Source: Bugula neritina
Taxonomy: Eukaryota > Bryozoa > Gymnolaemata > Cheilostomatida > Bugulidae
DNA: 64,000 nt
NCBI GenBank assembly: GCA_964035545.1
Contig: OZ037767.1
Coordinates: forward strand, 237,001 to 301,000
Reading direction: 5' to 3'
Part shown: positions 24,164 to 39,900 of the stretch, piece after piece
How the letters are laid out: every line of letters starts with the position of its first letter
How positions within the stretch are numbered: the first letter of the stretch is position 1
Translations under genes and position numbers: made by a program
Notes under the pieces: generated by a model
Told to the model about the DNA's origin: nothing
The model's input: the letters and a program-made list of their open reading frames with translations, nothing else
Database searches by the model: none

Positions 24164-25772
24164 ATATAATATTACTGGATAATATATAGCATATTGCCAG
24201 ATAATATATAGAACACATTATATTACTAGATAATATTATATAGAATATAGAACACATTATATTCATTATATTACTAGATACTAGATAGTAGATAGAATAT
24301 AGAACACATTATATTCATTATATTACTAGATACTAGATAGTAAATAGAATATATAACATACTCCGTATCGAGCTATCTGGGCACTGGACTGTTTGTTTCT
24401 GTCTATAGTTAAACCAAACACCTTCAAAAACAACGTATAGGATACAAGATATAGAACATGCATCATAGTATTAACATATAAAATACAAGAGCATTGGTGA
24501 GATAAACCTTATTTACAAATACTATTACAACAATATATGAATTTGACAATGTAATGACTTAGAGCTAATATAGCTCACATATATAGCTACAACCTTATTA
24601 TACACTTGTGTGATTGGTTGATCTGGGTCTAAGGTCACTGCAAGTTCAACAGCTAATATCCCACCATCAAACATCCCGTAGTCAACCAGGTGAATCAAAT
24701 CTCGCTGATCATCCTGCAAATAATTTATTTTCAACTAAACAATTCTCAAATGTCAATAAAACTGAATGTAATGATACGTATATGATATAAACTTGAATGT
24801 TTTATATTATAAGTTTTAAAACTCAGGCCTGCATAAAACAACAAATAAATTCAATCTTTGAAGTTGCAGTTAATATAATAAGAACTAAAAACTTCAATTT
24901 TGGTAATGAGCCACAACAATGGACTTATGCATCTTAATAATATTCATATTCATATTCATATTGGTTAAGTCTGAGAAAAAGAGATTAAGTATAATTTATT
25001 AATTTGTAACTGAAAGTAAAACTTTAATTTAAAGTGACTAACAATACATTAAATAAGAAGCGATCAATATGAATATGAATTAGAATAAGTCACAAGTGTA
25101 TTTACTATTAAATATTAAGTATCAGCATCAGCGTGCCTATGGCTATTACTATTAGTATTAGTACTACTGTTAGTATTATTATTACAGGTACTAATAATAT
25201 TACCATTACTATTAGTATTAGTAATAGTATTAGACTTAGTATTAGAACTAGAAGGCTGTTACTATTACTATTAGTATTACTATCACTACTAGACTTACTC
25301 TTTACTATTTAAAATTAATTATTATCAACTTAAAAGGAACGCTAATAGTAATTAGTAGTTAGTCTGATTAGATCGACCTCAACTTCAAGTTTAAGGAGAA
25401 GGCAGTAAAATCAATTAATTGAATTACTACTGTTAAAATTAGTCACTAGTCTGTAGTCAGTAGTTTAAATTTTACTGTGGAGTTAGTCCTAGTGTTGAGA
25501 GCCTAGCCGACCTAACAACAGAAGCAGAGGCTTAGAGTTATTGTTACTCTGTTACTGTTGCTACTCTGTTACTAGTACTACTACTCCTAAAGACTAAAAG
25601 TAAATGTTAGTGTTACTGTTACTGTTAGTGTTAGTGTTAGTCTTACACTTGATCTTACTCTTACCGTCAGAATAAACGAATCTATTTTAGCATGCGTTTG
25701 TTGGAAAAGTATATATAGAACACAAAAATATAACAACTCAGCCACTTTGAATTTAATAGAAACACGCGCCAT
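17604..25772 (-). CDS. GPR107: GPR107/GPR108-type seven-transmembrane protein, 16 exons
   Basis: Seen: exons 25665-25772, 24594-24713, 24362-24421, 23438-23538, 22720-22973, 22474-22568, 22162-22269, 21687-21826, 21322-21397, 21077-21150, 20165-20288, 19634-19761, 19324-19411, 19172-19219, 18262-18404 and 17604-17727 give one 596-aa frame. There is a signal peptide (residues 1 to about 28), a lumenal region with Ser/Glu-rich insert, AAGLYSIYFHNC, then seven hydrophobic segments from about residue 298. Landmarks: GSGWTFIKHVFSDKEKK, VVVDLLCCVVILLPVIW, LNEASQTDGKAALNL and GYKFRPADDNPY. Known: these match the Lung7TM (PF06814) GPR107/GPR108 family, Golgi/trans-Golgi proteins linked to retrograde trafficking. 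I cannot separate 107 from 108; a pre-duplication ortholog is likely. Odd: the last codons lie in a tandem array. Confidence 0.93.
17735..18235. repeat. Two AT-rich arrays, GPR107/108 intron 15
   Basis: 17735-17995: units containing aataatatacatctaataa. 17995-18235: units containing tatagtatatctgtataac. Together they fill the last intron. Confidence 0.9.
18430..19157. repeat. 16-bp array, GPR107/108 intron 14
   Basis: About 45 copies of agtagtacatagtaac with acacagtaa and aaatagtta variants fill the intron. Open minus-strand frames (YYCNYVLLLLCTTVT) are repeat artefacts. Confidence 0.93.
19800..20133. repeat. 20-bp array, GPR107/108 intron 11
   Basis: About sixteen copies of agtgactgagtagtagttag; the array ends about 30 bases from the exon 11 donor. 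Confidence 0.92.
20480..21069. repeat. 14-bp array, GPR107/108 intron 10
   Basis: About 42 copies of agtagatattatac. The array abuts the exon 10 donor (gtgagttttataatatct). Confidence 0.93.
21178..21310. repeat. AT-rich array, GPR107/108 intron 9
   Basis: Units of about 15 bp, aacatataataatat, fill most of the short intron. Confidence 0.8.
21420..21672. repeat. 20-bp array, GPR107/108 intron 8
   Basis: About twelve copies of gagagtaatataatgtaaca fill the intron. Confidence 0.92.
21833..22130. repeat. 26-bp array, GPR107/108 intron 7
   Basis: About eleven copies containing gtatataacagactatcagg. The last copy ends about seven bases before the exon 8 acceptor. Confidence 0.92.
22995..23412. 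repeat. 17-bp array, GPR107/108 intron 4
   Basis: About 25 copies of gtataagcatacgcagc with higher-order blocks. Open minus-strand frames (RCVCLYAVYAYTL) are repeat artefacts. Confidence 0.92.
23562..23820. repeat. 22-bp array, GPR107/108 intron 3
   Basis: About eleven copies containing attactagataatatataga, grading into (TA)n on both sides of the hairpin element at 23874-24070 and resuming at 24170-24350. Confidence 0.9.
23874..24070. mobile_element. Hairpin element with 40-bp perfect inverted repeats
   Basis: The arms begin aaataggtatacgagaaaca and meet their reverse complement after about 110 bp. (TA)n lies on both sides, which hides any target duplication. The interior holds ctgaaga, a gggtac/gtaccc stem and gaaa (23975-24002), the arrangement of a hammerhead ribozyme core. 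Most likely a degenerate retroelement piece or MITE. Confidence 0.6.
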
Positions 25773-26588
25773 CGTACTAGTACTTTATCTTTGGTTGATT
25801 ACTATATGTGTTATAAAACAACAAGTGTTGGAATCCCAATTGTTGATGCCAATATCAAAATGAATACGAGTTTCCTTAACCGGATGAATTGGCAAAATCA
25901 CGAGACTTGAGCTGCTAAGATTTGTTGTTTTAGCGTCGTTAACTTTTAGAATGTAATACGTTCAATACACGAATGGTTTTCTCATATCAAGCACTTTTTC
26001 TGTGTTCATGCTGTAATTAGGATTTTATAGCACTATTTTAATTATTTTTGCTTTTGTAATTTTTTTTATTGATTTAAGAAAGAAATATTTTATAATAGAC
26101 AGTAGGATAATAAAGTTATTCTCCCTACAACTCAACGGGTAAGATTAAGTGCTGTTTCCTGTATGTTGTTGCTATAGCAATAAGAAAGCAGTGACGAAAG
26201 CCAAGTAGTCGGATGGTGATTTTTTAATACTAACTATTAACAGTACATTATTTTGATACTAGTCTTTTGCTTGTTAAATTAATTTTTTGTGTAGCCTTAA
26301 AAATAATGTTTAAAACTACACTTTTGGTTTAATTTTGAAAATCAACAATCAATTTTATTGTTTAAAACTGATGTCGAGGACAAGATCATGGTGATGAATT
26401 GAAGATAATATAAATAATAAAAAACCATTATAATTATAATCATATTAAACTATGTTAGCTTTTGGAGATAATAGCTATAAAGAAATCGATGCAACGTACA
26501 CGTTATAAATGTTGTTTAAATTTACAAACGGCAAAGATAGATTTATTGAAGTTGCTTACTTGGAACTCGGTTCAAAACTATTATCATT
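25773..26588. promoter_or_regulatory. Divergent promoter region, GPR107/108 and LRR gene
   Basis: The two genes start 816 bases apart on opposite strands. The interval is AT-rich, lacks tandem arrays and presumably holds both promoters. Confidence 0.5.
26168..26181. promoter_or_regulatory. RFX X-box-like motif
   Basis: gttgctatagcaat matches the X-box consensus GTTRCYNNRGYAAC at 13 of 14 positions. RFX factors drive ciliary genes. It lies in the divergent promoter, 421 bases before the LRR start codon. Functional use is inference. Confidence 0.35.
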
Positions 26589-27711
26589 ATGAATAGAGGT
26601 GAGCAGTAGTATTTGTTCGTTTTTAGGCATTGTCTTTAAACACTTATGTTAAATTTATAAACAAACAGTTTTTAGCTAATTAAATAGAGTTTTGCATTTG
26701 CATACACGTTGCTTTCTTATAGAATATAGAGTCACCTGTAAATATAAACAATGCAGCCTATCAGATGCACTACTACTAAAAGTAGCCAATATTAAATATC
26801 GAGTTGAGTCGAAAAAATGAGATCTATGTAAACAATTAAACTTGCAATTAAAACTAGCTACTCATTTTTTTCAAATTTTAGTAATATGGTGTCAGACGTC
26901 TAGTCAAGGAACTAGGAGCTCTCATGAAGAACAGACATGGCGTTCTGTAGTTGAAAAGCCTTTGATAGTGAATTTCATGACCACTACACAGTTTATGCAG
27001 AAGGGGGGCGACAGTCCCCACCTGGTAAACGATATTGTCTTTAATGGCACATTTGCTTCATACCAAGATTATCAGCATTGCTCTAACATTATTAACAGCC
27101 TTCCAAAAGTTCATAGGATTGGCATTGTGAATGCACATCCAAACTTGCTCACTCTCAACACGAATATCAAGTTTCGAGTGATAGATTTTGCTATCCGGTC
27201 TTGCAACATGTTTAGTGTCCCTGGAAACCTGGTAGTTGGACTGACACAACTCTGCAGTCTAGACTTGAGTAACAACCTGCTGCAGAGTCTTGAATCAATC
27301 ACTCCATTCATTCAGCACTCATTTAAACTCCAGTCCGTAACTCTAAGCCGAAATAAACTGTCTGCTTTTCCAAGACTATTGACGACCTTGCCTAACCTAA
27401 CTGACCTTGACCTCAGCTGCAATCGCCTAGCAACTTTGGAAGCAGATGATTTTCAACATCTAGCTAAGCTAAGAAATTTAAATATCTCTTACAATCCATT
27501 AATAACTCGAATCCCAAGGGATATTTCAGACCTGCCCTATCTGCAGAATCTAACAGTAGTTGGGCTACTGTCCCTGAAGAAGCCCAGCTACGAGTTGGCT
27601 AGGAAGGGGCTGCCTTCTATTAGGAAGTACTACCTGGCTACAGGCTGGCTGATAAGTGGGCGGGCAACTCCATTTAGTAAATTGACAAGCCGACAAACAT
27701 TCAGGCAATAG
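26589..27711 (+). CDS. Leucine-rich-repeat protein, 2 exons
   Basis: Seen: a long second exon (26882-27711) encodes LRR units such as LCSLDLSNNLLQSL, LQSVTLSRNKLSAFP, LTDLDLSCNRLATL and LRNLNISYNPLITRIP, then a capping region with GLPSIRKYY. It has no local ATG near its 5' end. A ten-base first exon, ATGAATAGAG (26589-26598), followed by gtgagc joins in phase to the acceptor ttttag at 26881 and gives a 279-aa protein starting MNRVIWCQ. There is no signal peptide or membrane segment, so it is probably cytoplasmic. Family not identified; LRR repeats only mediate binding. The nearby X-box-like site hints at a ciliary role. The first exon is the weakest part of the model. Confidence 0.7.
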
Positions 27712-28117
27712 TAGCAGTAGAATGTTACTCTTCCACACATCAACTTGATGCTCTTCCTTGACTCTGTGTTTAGTTTACAGACTTGTCTTCTCTTTATTCT
27801 GGCTCAGTTATTTGCTCAAAATTATATTCTGTAAATCCTACGTTTTTTATATTATATCTTCAATATATCACATTTAAATTGTAATATGATAACACATTTA
27901 TTATAATACATTATATACACATTTATTTTAAGTTATTATATAATTTTATTATATTCAATGTCTTCATATTGTATGTTTTTTTCTACAGTGCTCAGTCACT
28001 GTTTGTTGGGAAAATTTTATACAAACTTTTCAGCAGTATTTCCTTTGAGCTAATAGTTTGAGTGAGTTGAGAGCTTTTCTCTTGACTTGAAGCATATTTT
28101 CTATCAACTCTGCTAAT

Positions 28118-28123
28118 AATAAA
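28118..28123 (+). promoter_or_regulatory. Poly(A) signal for the LRR gene
   Basis: AATAAA about 400 bases past the stop at 27711. The interval between is plain AT-rich DNA without arrays. Confidence 0.5.
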
Positions 28124-28615
28124 GATTTCGGTCTATAAAGTGTTTTTCTGCTTTTTCCTATGAGCTAGTAACAGAATGCAAGACATACTTATAGTGATGA
28201 TTGCGTTCAGACCAGCAACTAAGTATGCCAATAGAATGTATGATAGTATATTATGAGTATACTAAAGTATAATACATGTATAGGAATATTCCTTGTAAAT
28301 CACTCAAGGCATATATAGCATGCCTTAGTAGGTTTATGAGATACACATTAAATATACCGTCACAGTTAATACATTTTTAAAAAAGCTTGCAGAGATGCAA
28401 ATCTTAGTACAAAATGCTCCTTCAACATAACAGGTTAAGTTGACTGAGAGCTAATGGCTACTACTAACTGTAAATAAAGTTGCTCTGTATAACTGCAGTG
28501 TGACATGTATAATACTATATGCTTTAAGATTATACAGTAATATATAATATCATATAATGTTATGTGATGCTGTGTATGTTATATATAGCATAGCATAATA
28601 TATTACATAGCATTG

Positions 28616-29118
28616 TCATCCACACAAGGTCGTTCTAGGGTCACATCTTTTGCAGCTGCAGTTGACAGCGTGAGGCAAGACGACTTGCTCAGGTGGGTAC
28701 CCTGGTTGACAGTTGGTCAGCAGGGACATGATGTTCTCACTTCTTGTGTGGCCACACACTTGTCTGATGCCGACTATGTAGGGGTACTTCAATACTCCGT
28801 ACTACAGCATACAGGTAATACTTCAATACTCCGTACTAAAGTATACATGTAATACTTCAATGACTGTATTATATACTAGCTCACCTGTACACTACTTACC
28901 TGTATACTACTCACCTGTACACTACTTACCTCTAAAGACAGACACATGCCATAGCAGACTCTGACGCTCAACTCTTCCCAGCAGTGATGAGTTGTGACGT
29001 TCAGCACCCAAGACCCGACCACACAGTTGCTGTTTGCTGCGCTGACAGGGCTGACAAAGATGTCTGTGGTCATCACCAGAGTCACGGCCAGTAGAGCAAC
29101 TCTCTGTAGACATAACAA
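28616..29118 (-). CDS. GPHB5: Glycoprotein hormone beta-5-like protein, copy A
   Basis: Seen: exon 28930-29118 and exon 28616-28801 join in phase 0. The product has a hydrophobic leader (VALLAVTLVMTTDIFVSPVSA), then NCVVGSWVLNVTTHHCW, VCYGMCLSLE, QVCGHT, NCQPGYPP, NCSCKRCDP and a final Cys: ten cysteines in the spacing of a GPB5 cystine knot, with one N-glycosylation site (NVT). Known: GPB5 pairs with GPA2 as thyrostimulin and acts on LGR receptors. The second exon is 186 bases, exactly as in copy B. Odd: no ATG opens the leader; the frame extends upstream (from 29118) without one, so the first exon may be missed or this copy may be decaying. Confidence 0.75.
28858..28929. repeat. Short array in the intron of GPB5-like copy A
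   Basis: Units of tacacctg/tactactcacctg next to the exon 1 donor. Each carries a ctcacctgta or cttacctgta string, which on the coding strand reads as a gtgag or gtaag donor. Confidence 0.6.
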
Positions 29119-30346
29119 CCAGGTGCAACAGCACTGCTCGGCACAGCAGCTAGTAGAAGGCAGCAGGCAATAGAAGGCAGCAATAGGCAGCAGCTAATGG
29201 TCACACTAGCACATACTAATATATTACCATCTCCTATAGTCGCCCTGAGATAAGACTTCAACTAAACGATTTACCATTAAGTCATTTGTGGCAGTAGACC
29301 TCAATGATTACCTCAACATGTTAGCTGTTGACCACTATTCTGAATAGCCCAAGTTCTTTAATTGCTGTTATAAGTTTTTGGAGCGCAAGTTGCAAGTTGA
29401 AAACCTCGCACGAGAACATGACTGCTTTAACTCAACAAACTCGTTTGATTCATAAAAAAGTCTCAGTTTTCTAATTATTGCAGAAGATAGAGTTGCACAC
29501 ACAGTACAGACAGCTTTGCTGTTAATTGCATTAGCTGCTGTCCTCATAACAACTCAGTGTTGAAGTGGCCAACAGTTACCCTTAGCTTTTGGGTCACTAA
29601 TAAACCCATATATCTACTGTAGCATGTCAGTTAACTACAAGAAATGCCAGTCCTAGTAGAATTCTATGCAGCAATGATTTTATCAGTTGAGAGTAAAAAT
29701 GGAGAGATGCTGGGGTGCTAAACCTGAGTGGGGGTCCGTCTTACACCACCCCCCCCCCCCAACACACACTATACCTTACAGCACCCAGGTTAAACCCAGT
29801 GCTGACATTACAGCACCCAGGTTAAACCCAGTGCTGACATTACTGATTACAGCACCCAGGTTAAACCCAGTGCTGACATTACAGCACCCAGGTTAAACCC
29901 AGTGCTGACATTACAGCAAACAGAACTACTGAAGAAGCTGCCAACATTTTTAACCTTATGACTTCACGCTGACTTCACACTTTTTGACATAAAAGGTAAG
30001 TTAGAGTAACAGAAGTTGAGCCAGCAAGGGAGTCAAAATATAGTGATTATATAATGTAGTCATTAGAACACCAATATGAATATGTATATGTATCATTATG
30101 TGACATAGTTATTATGTAAGAGTACCATACTGTTACTAATATATAAGTATACCATACAACTTACACATATTGATATACCATACAACTTACAAGTAAACAA
30201 GTATAAGTATATTATACAATGTACATTACATATTATACAAGTATAACTAGAGTTATCTTACCAGTATGCAAGCCGTTTGCATCTTTTTTTCTTTCTTCAA
30301 TCTGAACCTCTCCATGCTACCTCCTCGAACTAAACTGCCTGTAGAA
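29119..30346. other. Intergenic region with a 30-bp array at 29779-29918
   Basis: 29779-29918 holds four copies of a unit with cagcacccaggttaaaccca, next to a c-rich run at 29750-29760. A possible 5' UTR exon ends at 29995 with aaaag|gtaagt. Otherwise no gene seen. Confidence 0.6.
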
Positions 30347-30466
30347 ATGTGGCTGCTGACTTTATGTTTCCTGGCAGCAATCAGCTTCCCTTCACTCAGT
30401 GCCAAGATGTCAGAGTCTGACCAATCACAGACAAGCTATGGAAGCAGCAGGCTTCTGCCATTATAG
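30347..30466 (+). CDS. Possible short secreted peptide
   Basis: Seen: an acceptor-like gcctgtag at 30344, then AAATGTGG and a 39-aa frame, MWLLTLCFLAAISFPSLSA, with all features of a signal peptide, followed by only 20 residues (KMSESDQSQTSYGSSRLLPL). The frame also extends upstream to an ATG at 30266. A donor at 29995 could supply a non-coding first exon. No family recognised. It may be a chance ORF. Confidence 0.3.
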   Translation: MWLLTLCFLAAISFPSLSAKMSESDQSQTSYGSSRLLPL

Positions 30467-30663
30467 AGTTCTGTTGGCTTCACTTTCCCTGACTGCTACA
30501 GGCATTAGTTGATCTCTGTTTTTGTCATTAACTGCTAGACGAGTGTTTTATTATATTATATCATTATATAACTTATTCCAACACATCAGTATGTAAATTA
30601 TTAAGAGATAGTCAACTGTTCAGGAAAATACATATCAAGATGGAGTTTTCCCCTCAATGAGAA

Positions 30664-31030
30664 GTACGCTGCAGTTTACACCACAGTATACACTACAGTA
30701 TACACTACAGTACACACTACAGTATACACTACATTATACACTACAGTATACACTACAGTACACACTACAGTACACACTACAGTATACACTACAGTATACA
30801 CTACAGTACACACTACAGTACACACTACAGTACACACTACAGTATACAGTACAGCACACACTACAGTATGCACTACAGTACACACTACAGTACACACTAC
30901 AGTACACACTACAGTATGCACTACAGTATACACCACAGTATACACTACAGTATACACTACAGCACACACTACAGTATACACTACAGTGCACACTACAGTA
31001 CACACTACAGTACACACTACACTACAGTAT
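30664..31030. repeat. 12-bp array, intergenic
   Basis: About 30 copies of acagtatacact with gc variants. The period keeps frames open on both strands (LQYT and VVCT repeats), which are not genes. Confidence 0.92.
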
Positions 31031-34729
<3,699 letters not shown>

Positions 34730-35511
34730 TCACATGCACACTTCTCTCATTGGGTCACATTTTCGGCACGAACAGGAAGTCACTAAAGGAAATTTAAATA
34801 CTTCTGGGGGGTATCCTTGGTGGCAGTTGGCTAGAATTGTCTCCACCTGCTCATAGTCAGCGAACCCACAAACCTGATGGTGGCGCTCTCTGTAAGGTGG
34901 TTCTGGTAGTATTATCTGTAAAGTAAATTTACCTTAAAGCATGAGCTAAATATAATATATAACAATAAACATGACAAAGCATTGAAACAACCGTCTTACA
35001 TGAAACAGCCTACAATTGACACCGTAGAAAGCTACTTTATTCAAAATAAAATAACAAGATGCCATACTAATATTATAGAAAAATAAAAAACAATGAATGT
35101 GAAACTTTTAATGCAAATTTTGTTTTTTCCCACTAAATGATAGCAAAACAGTTTACTTTTTTAACCATCAAATAAATTAATCAATTGCAACCAAAATCCT
35201 TAACCATTGCAGACTTCTTCACACACTGATTCCTCTATTTATACTTGTAAGCAAAAGTAAAGAAAAGTAAAACAGCTATTTGTATGAGATGAGGTGTAGG
35301 TACTCACCTCATAGCTTTCACAATACCCTCCACACCCAGAGAAATCTATTAGGCCCCAGCAATGAGAATTTGCCCCGTTAGTGACGTTGAGACGCACGGT
35401 TATTAGATTGCAACCACTGGCAGGGAGTGGTACAGGTGTGGCTACAGCGTACTGGTAGCGAGTAACTACTGCACATAGCATAAGTATAGAGAAGTGCTGC
35501 AACCAAGTCAT
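34730..35511 (-). CDS. GPHB5: Glycoprotein hormone beta-5-like protein, copy B
   Basis: Seen: exon 35308-35511 (start ATG at 35511) and exon 34730-34915 join in phase 0 for 129 aa. A signal peptide (HFSILMLCAVVTRYQYAVA) precedes the mature part: SGCNLITVRLNVTNG, SHCW, GCGGYCESYE, then IILPEPPYRERHHQVC, LANCHQGYPPEVF, VTSCSCRKCDP and VCM. The ten mature cysteines, the C-x-G-x-C-like centre, the PEPPY-HHQVC block and the CxC pair are GPB5 hallmarks. Known: GPB5 is the ancestral beta subunit and lacks the seat-belt cysteine pair of the pituitary betas, as here. One N-glycosylation site (NVT). The gene lies 5.6 kb upstream of copy A on the same strand and shares its exon pattern. No alpha (GPA2) gene is visible in the window. 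Confidence 0.88.
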
Positions 35512-35519
35512 ATTCAATC

Positions 35520-36364
35520 AAAAAAGAGACGTTCAGATTAAATTAAATGAATACGTTTTAATCTCTGATGATGAGAAGTAAATGCTCTGTGGTATGCAGT
35601 TTGTCTTCTCTCTCTAATGTCAAATATTAACTCACATCTATCACAACTACCAGTGCTTTTATACTAGAAGAAGCATGATGTCAGTTGCTATAACGATGAC
35701 TAATCAACAAATGCTGTTACGGCATAGACCTCAATGTTTTATACAGTATATTTAGTTAGCACCCATTGATTTCTAGAATGTCTGGAATAGAATTATCCAC
35801 TTGCACACTTAGGCCAAAAGAATGTATAAACTAAAGAGAATTAACATAATAATGAGTTGATGGCTGAACTAAGTGCCTCTTTATGTCCTAAAACGGAACA
35901 GTTGTTTAAGGAAACATCCGTTGGTACTAATAAATAAATGACCAGTTTATTTCAAACATTTAATTTCCACTGCCAGCAATTAGTTGATGCAAAAAATTAA
36001 ATTAGAATAAATATATTAATCAAAAAATGTTACCTTTCGAAAGCATAGACACATACTTAACATATGACATACTCTTAACATTACAAGAAACTATTAATGG
36101 GAGTAGATAAATTCCAATGTATATGAAAATATGTCATAACTCATTAGCAGTTGAGGACAGGAAATTAAAACAAGCAAACTAAATGTTACGCAATGTCTGG
36201 CAGGACCAGAGTAAGATAGTGGAGGAGTAGTGAATGTGATTCCCTGGGTGGTTGGGCTACATTGTATAGAGTAATACGCACCATATAATGTATCATTGTA
36301 TCAGAATAACAGGCAAGGCCCTGCCTGGGCTACAGAGGCCCACGTATTTACGCTCAACACTCAC
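35520..36364. other. Intergenic region upstream of GPB5-like copy B
   Basis: AT-rich, without exons or arrays I can support; should contain the copy B promoter. Confidence 0.5.
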
Positions 36365-36508
36365 AATATATTATATTAATGTATAATATATTATATTAAT
36401 GTATAATATATTATATTAATGTATAATATATTATATTAATGTATAATATATTATATTAATGTATAATATATTATATTAATGTATAATATATTATATTAAT
36501 GTATAATA
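36365..36508. repeat. 20-bp AT array
   Basis: Seven copies of aatgtataatatattatatt, nearly perfect and self-complementary. Confidence 0.93.
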
Positions 36509-36831
36509 TATATGCACATATTTATGCAAATGAACTGTACACTGGGTGCAGGAACAGCCTAAGGGTTTCCCTGCTTCACATGGGAATACAGGATAATATT
36601 TAGACATCTAATCACACACATTTACAGGTACATGCATAGCATAGTACAGCATAGCACAGCAGTGTATGATTCTAATAATAATTTATTAATTTGTTTATAA
36701 AACAGCAACACTTTAATAAAACAACTTCCGGATTTTGACATCACAAGTAGAAAGTTAATTGGCAGATTTATATACATGCAGCGCAGTGTTATATAGAATA
36801 ATATATTAATATATTAATATATATAGAATGA

Positions 36832-36837
36832 TTTATT
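36832..36837 (-). promoter_or_regulatory. Candidate poly(A) signal of the CH-SAM gene
   Basis: AATAAA on the minus strand 161 bases beyond the stop codon at 36998. Confidence 0.45.
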
Positions 36838-36997
36838 ACATATTTATACAAGGTTTCATTGTAGTTTAATAATATGATAATACTATAATATAATAATAAT
36901 GTGATAATAGTAATATAATACAATACAATAATAATGATAATATGATGAAAACAATATAATAAAATAATAATAATAGGATGTTTGCAGAAAACTTCTC

Positions 36998-39900
36998 TCA
37001 GTTCATAACTCTGCTAGACCTGCCAGATGTGGGCAACTTATTTGATGCCGGCTTGTTTTGTCTCTGTTTAGCTCGAAAAGACGAGAATCTAGCTACTTCC
37101 TTTAGGATTCTGATACAGGGGCCTAAAGGTAGCCCTAGCTCCAACAGCCTCTCCTCTGACATATAGGGGAGCTCCATTACTCCAATCTTCTCACCCTCAA
37201 ATATCGGTAGGTACTTCTACAAATCAGTTATTCTTTCTTAACACAGAGTACTACTCAACACAACACAGAGTACTACTCAACAGAGTACTACTCAACGTAA
37301 CACAGAGTACTACTCAACATAACACAGAGTACTACTCAACAGAGTACTACTCAACAGAGTATTACTCAACACAACACAGAGTACTACTCAACATAACACA
37401 GAGTACTACTCAACAGAGTACTACTCAACAGAGTATTACTCAACACAACACAGAGTACTACTCAACATAACACAGAGTACTACTCAACATAACACAGAGT
37501 ACTACTCGACATAACACAGAGTACTACTCAACATAACACAGAGTACTACTCAACGTAACACAGAGTACTACTCAACGTAACACAGAGTACTACTCAACGT
37601 AACACAGAGTACTACTCAACGTAACACAGAGTACTACTCAACATAACACAGAGTACTACTCAACTTAACACAGAGTACTACTCAACATAACACAGAGTAC
37701 TACTCAACTTAACACAGAGTACTACTCAACATAACACAGAGTACTACTCAACATAACACAGAGTACTACTCAACATAACACAGAGTACTACTCAACGTAA
37801 CACAGAGTACTACTCAACGTAACACAGAGTACTACTCAACGTAACACAGAGTACTACTCAACGTAACACAGAGTACTACTCAACATAACACAGAGTACTA
37901 CTCAACATAACACAGAGTACTACTCAACGTAACACAGAGTACTACTCAACGTAACACAGAGTACTACTCAACGTAACACAGAGTACTACTCAACGTAACA
38001 CAGAGTACTACTCAACATAACACAGAGTACTACTCAACGTAACACAGAGTACTACTCAACATAACACAGAGTACTACTCAACGTAACACAGAGTACTACT
38101 CAACGTAACACAGAGTACTACTCAACATAACACAGAGTACTACTCAACGTAACACAGAGTACTACTCAACGTAACACAGAGTACTACTCAACATAACACA
38201 GAGTACTACTCAACGTAACACAGAGTACTACTCAACATAACACAGAGTACTACTCAACATAACACAGAGTACTACTCAACGTAACACAGCGAGATTACTG
38301 CACACAGGTTTGGCAGGGATGGAATCATGTAGAGAGAAAATGCATCTTATTTTCACATTACAAAAAATATCAAATATTGAAAGAGGTGTCATTTATTGAA
38401 AAATATTGTGAGTGACAAAATAAAACATGTGTTGTTGAACTTTACGCATGGCTAGATGTATTGTATACCGCCACCCTCTCTCCCATCCTCGCTGCCACCC
38501 TCTCTGCCACCCTCCCTCCCACCTCTCTCCCACCTCGCTGCCACCCTCTCTCCCACCCTCGCTGCCGCCCTCTCTCCCACCCTCTCATCTTGAAGTATGT
38601 TTATGACACAGGTGGCAGTCACACCTTGCAGTGAGAGTATACAGAGCAGCTGTTAACACAACAACCCACTTACTGCAAGAGCGGCATGGCCAACATCAGT
38701 CAGGACTGGTTATTATTATTAATTCATTATTTATTGCTGAATACATGGAATATTTTAGCAGACAAAAAAGCCACAGTAATTGGTTAGTTAGTCTACCACT
38801 GTGATACTAACAGGATGTGAAGGTACTCCCTAATGGTTAATTACACATGACCCTACCTCCCACTAGCCACACTCCACCTATATAATATACACCATACATG
38901 TATATACACTCCCCCTATATAATATACACCATACATGTATATACACTCCACCTATATAATATACACCATACATGTATATACACTAATTAATCACCTTTTC
39001 AAATGTATCATTCGGTATTCACGCAATTTTTCAAATAATTTCCAAAACAACAAAAAAGACATTCTAGTTTTACTATGAAAATCTCCCCTTCAGCGAAAAT
39101 TAAATAGAGAAGAAAATGAAAAAACGCTTTGGGATAATTTTGCAGTGCTATTTCCCCTGGGGATGGCCAGAATAGATGGAGCAGGTGAGGCGCATACAGC
39201 ACGTTTAATGATGACAGACTATTAAACTATTCACCTAGACTGAAATATATTAGCTCAACTCTCACATCAATCTGTGGCCAATACAAATCCTAATCCGGGA
39301 GTCGTAATGTTGCAAGTTATGTGATGATGTATTTACATAACATTTTATTCTCAGTGCACGGAAGCGACCATGATAGTAAGAGGTCTCACCTCATAGCCTA
39401 GTTCCTTCAGAAACATCTTCATAAGTGGGGGCTCCTGACCAAAGAACCTAAAACAGAAAAACTCTATAAACACAAAGACCTGCGTACTCTTTAGTGTATG
39501 GAGGTAGAGAAACAACAGGAGTTTATTTGATATCCAAGTCCAGTGTGTGAGGATGACTGTATTTAATGGTCAGGTTATAGACTTGTTGCAATACTGATTT
39601 AAATGCTGATATTACACAGTTAAATAAACTCAACCATTCACTACATCCATTGCGTTCTAGTGCACAGTAGTTTATTCACAAGCTATCACTTTCCAGAATA
39701 CAAGGGTAACTCAAGCAGCTGGCCTAAATACTAATATAACTTAGCGTGTACAAGTACTTAATACTCTTATAACTGAGTGTCTACCAGCACTGAATGTATA
39801 ATTATGTAATAACTATGTAGATATGTGATAAAATGTGTAGGTAAGTATGAAGAGGCTAGCTAGCAATATATTAAAATACGTTGGGTGTAATATGCGGTTT

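Noticed and set aside
36365-38289. CRISPR-like regular arrays
   Set aside because: Units are contiguous without unique spacers, and the genome is eukaryotic; these are minisatellites.
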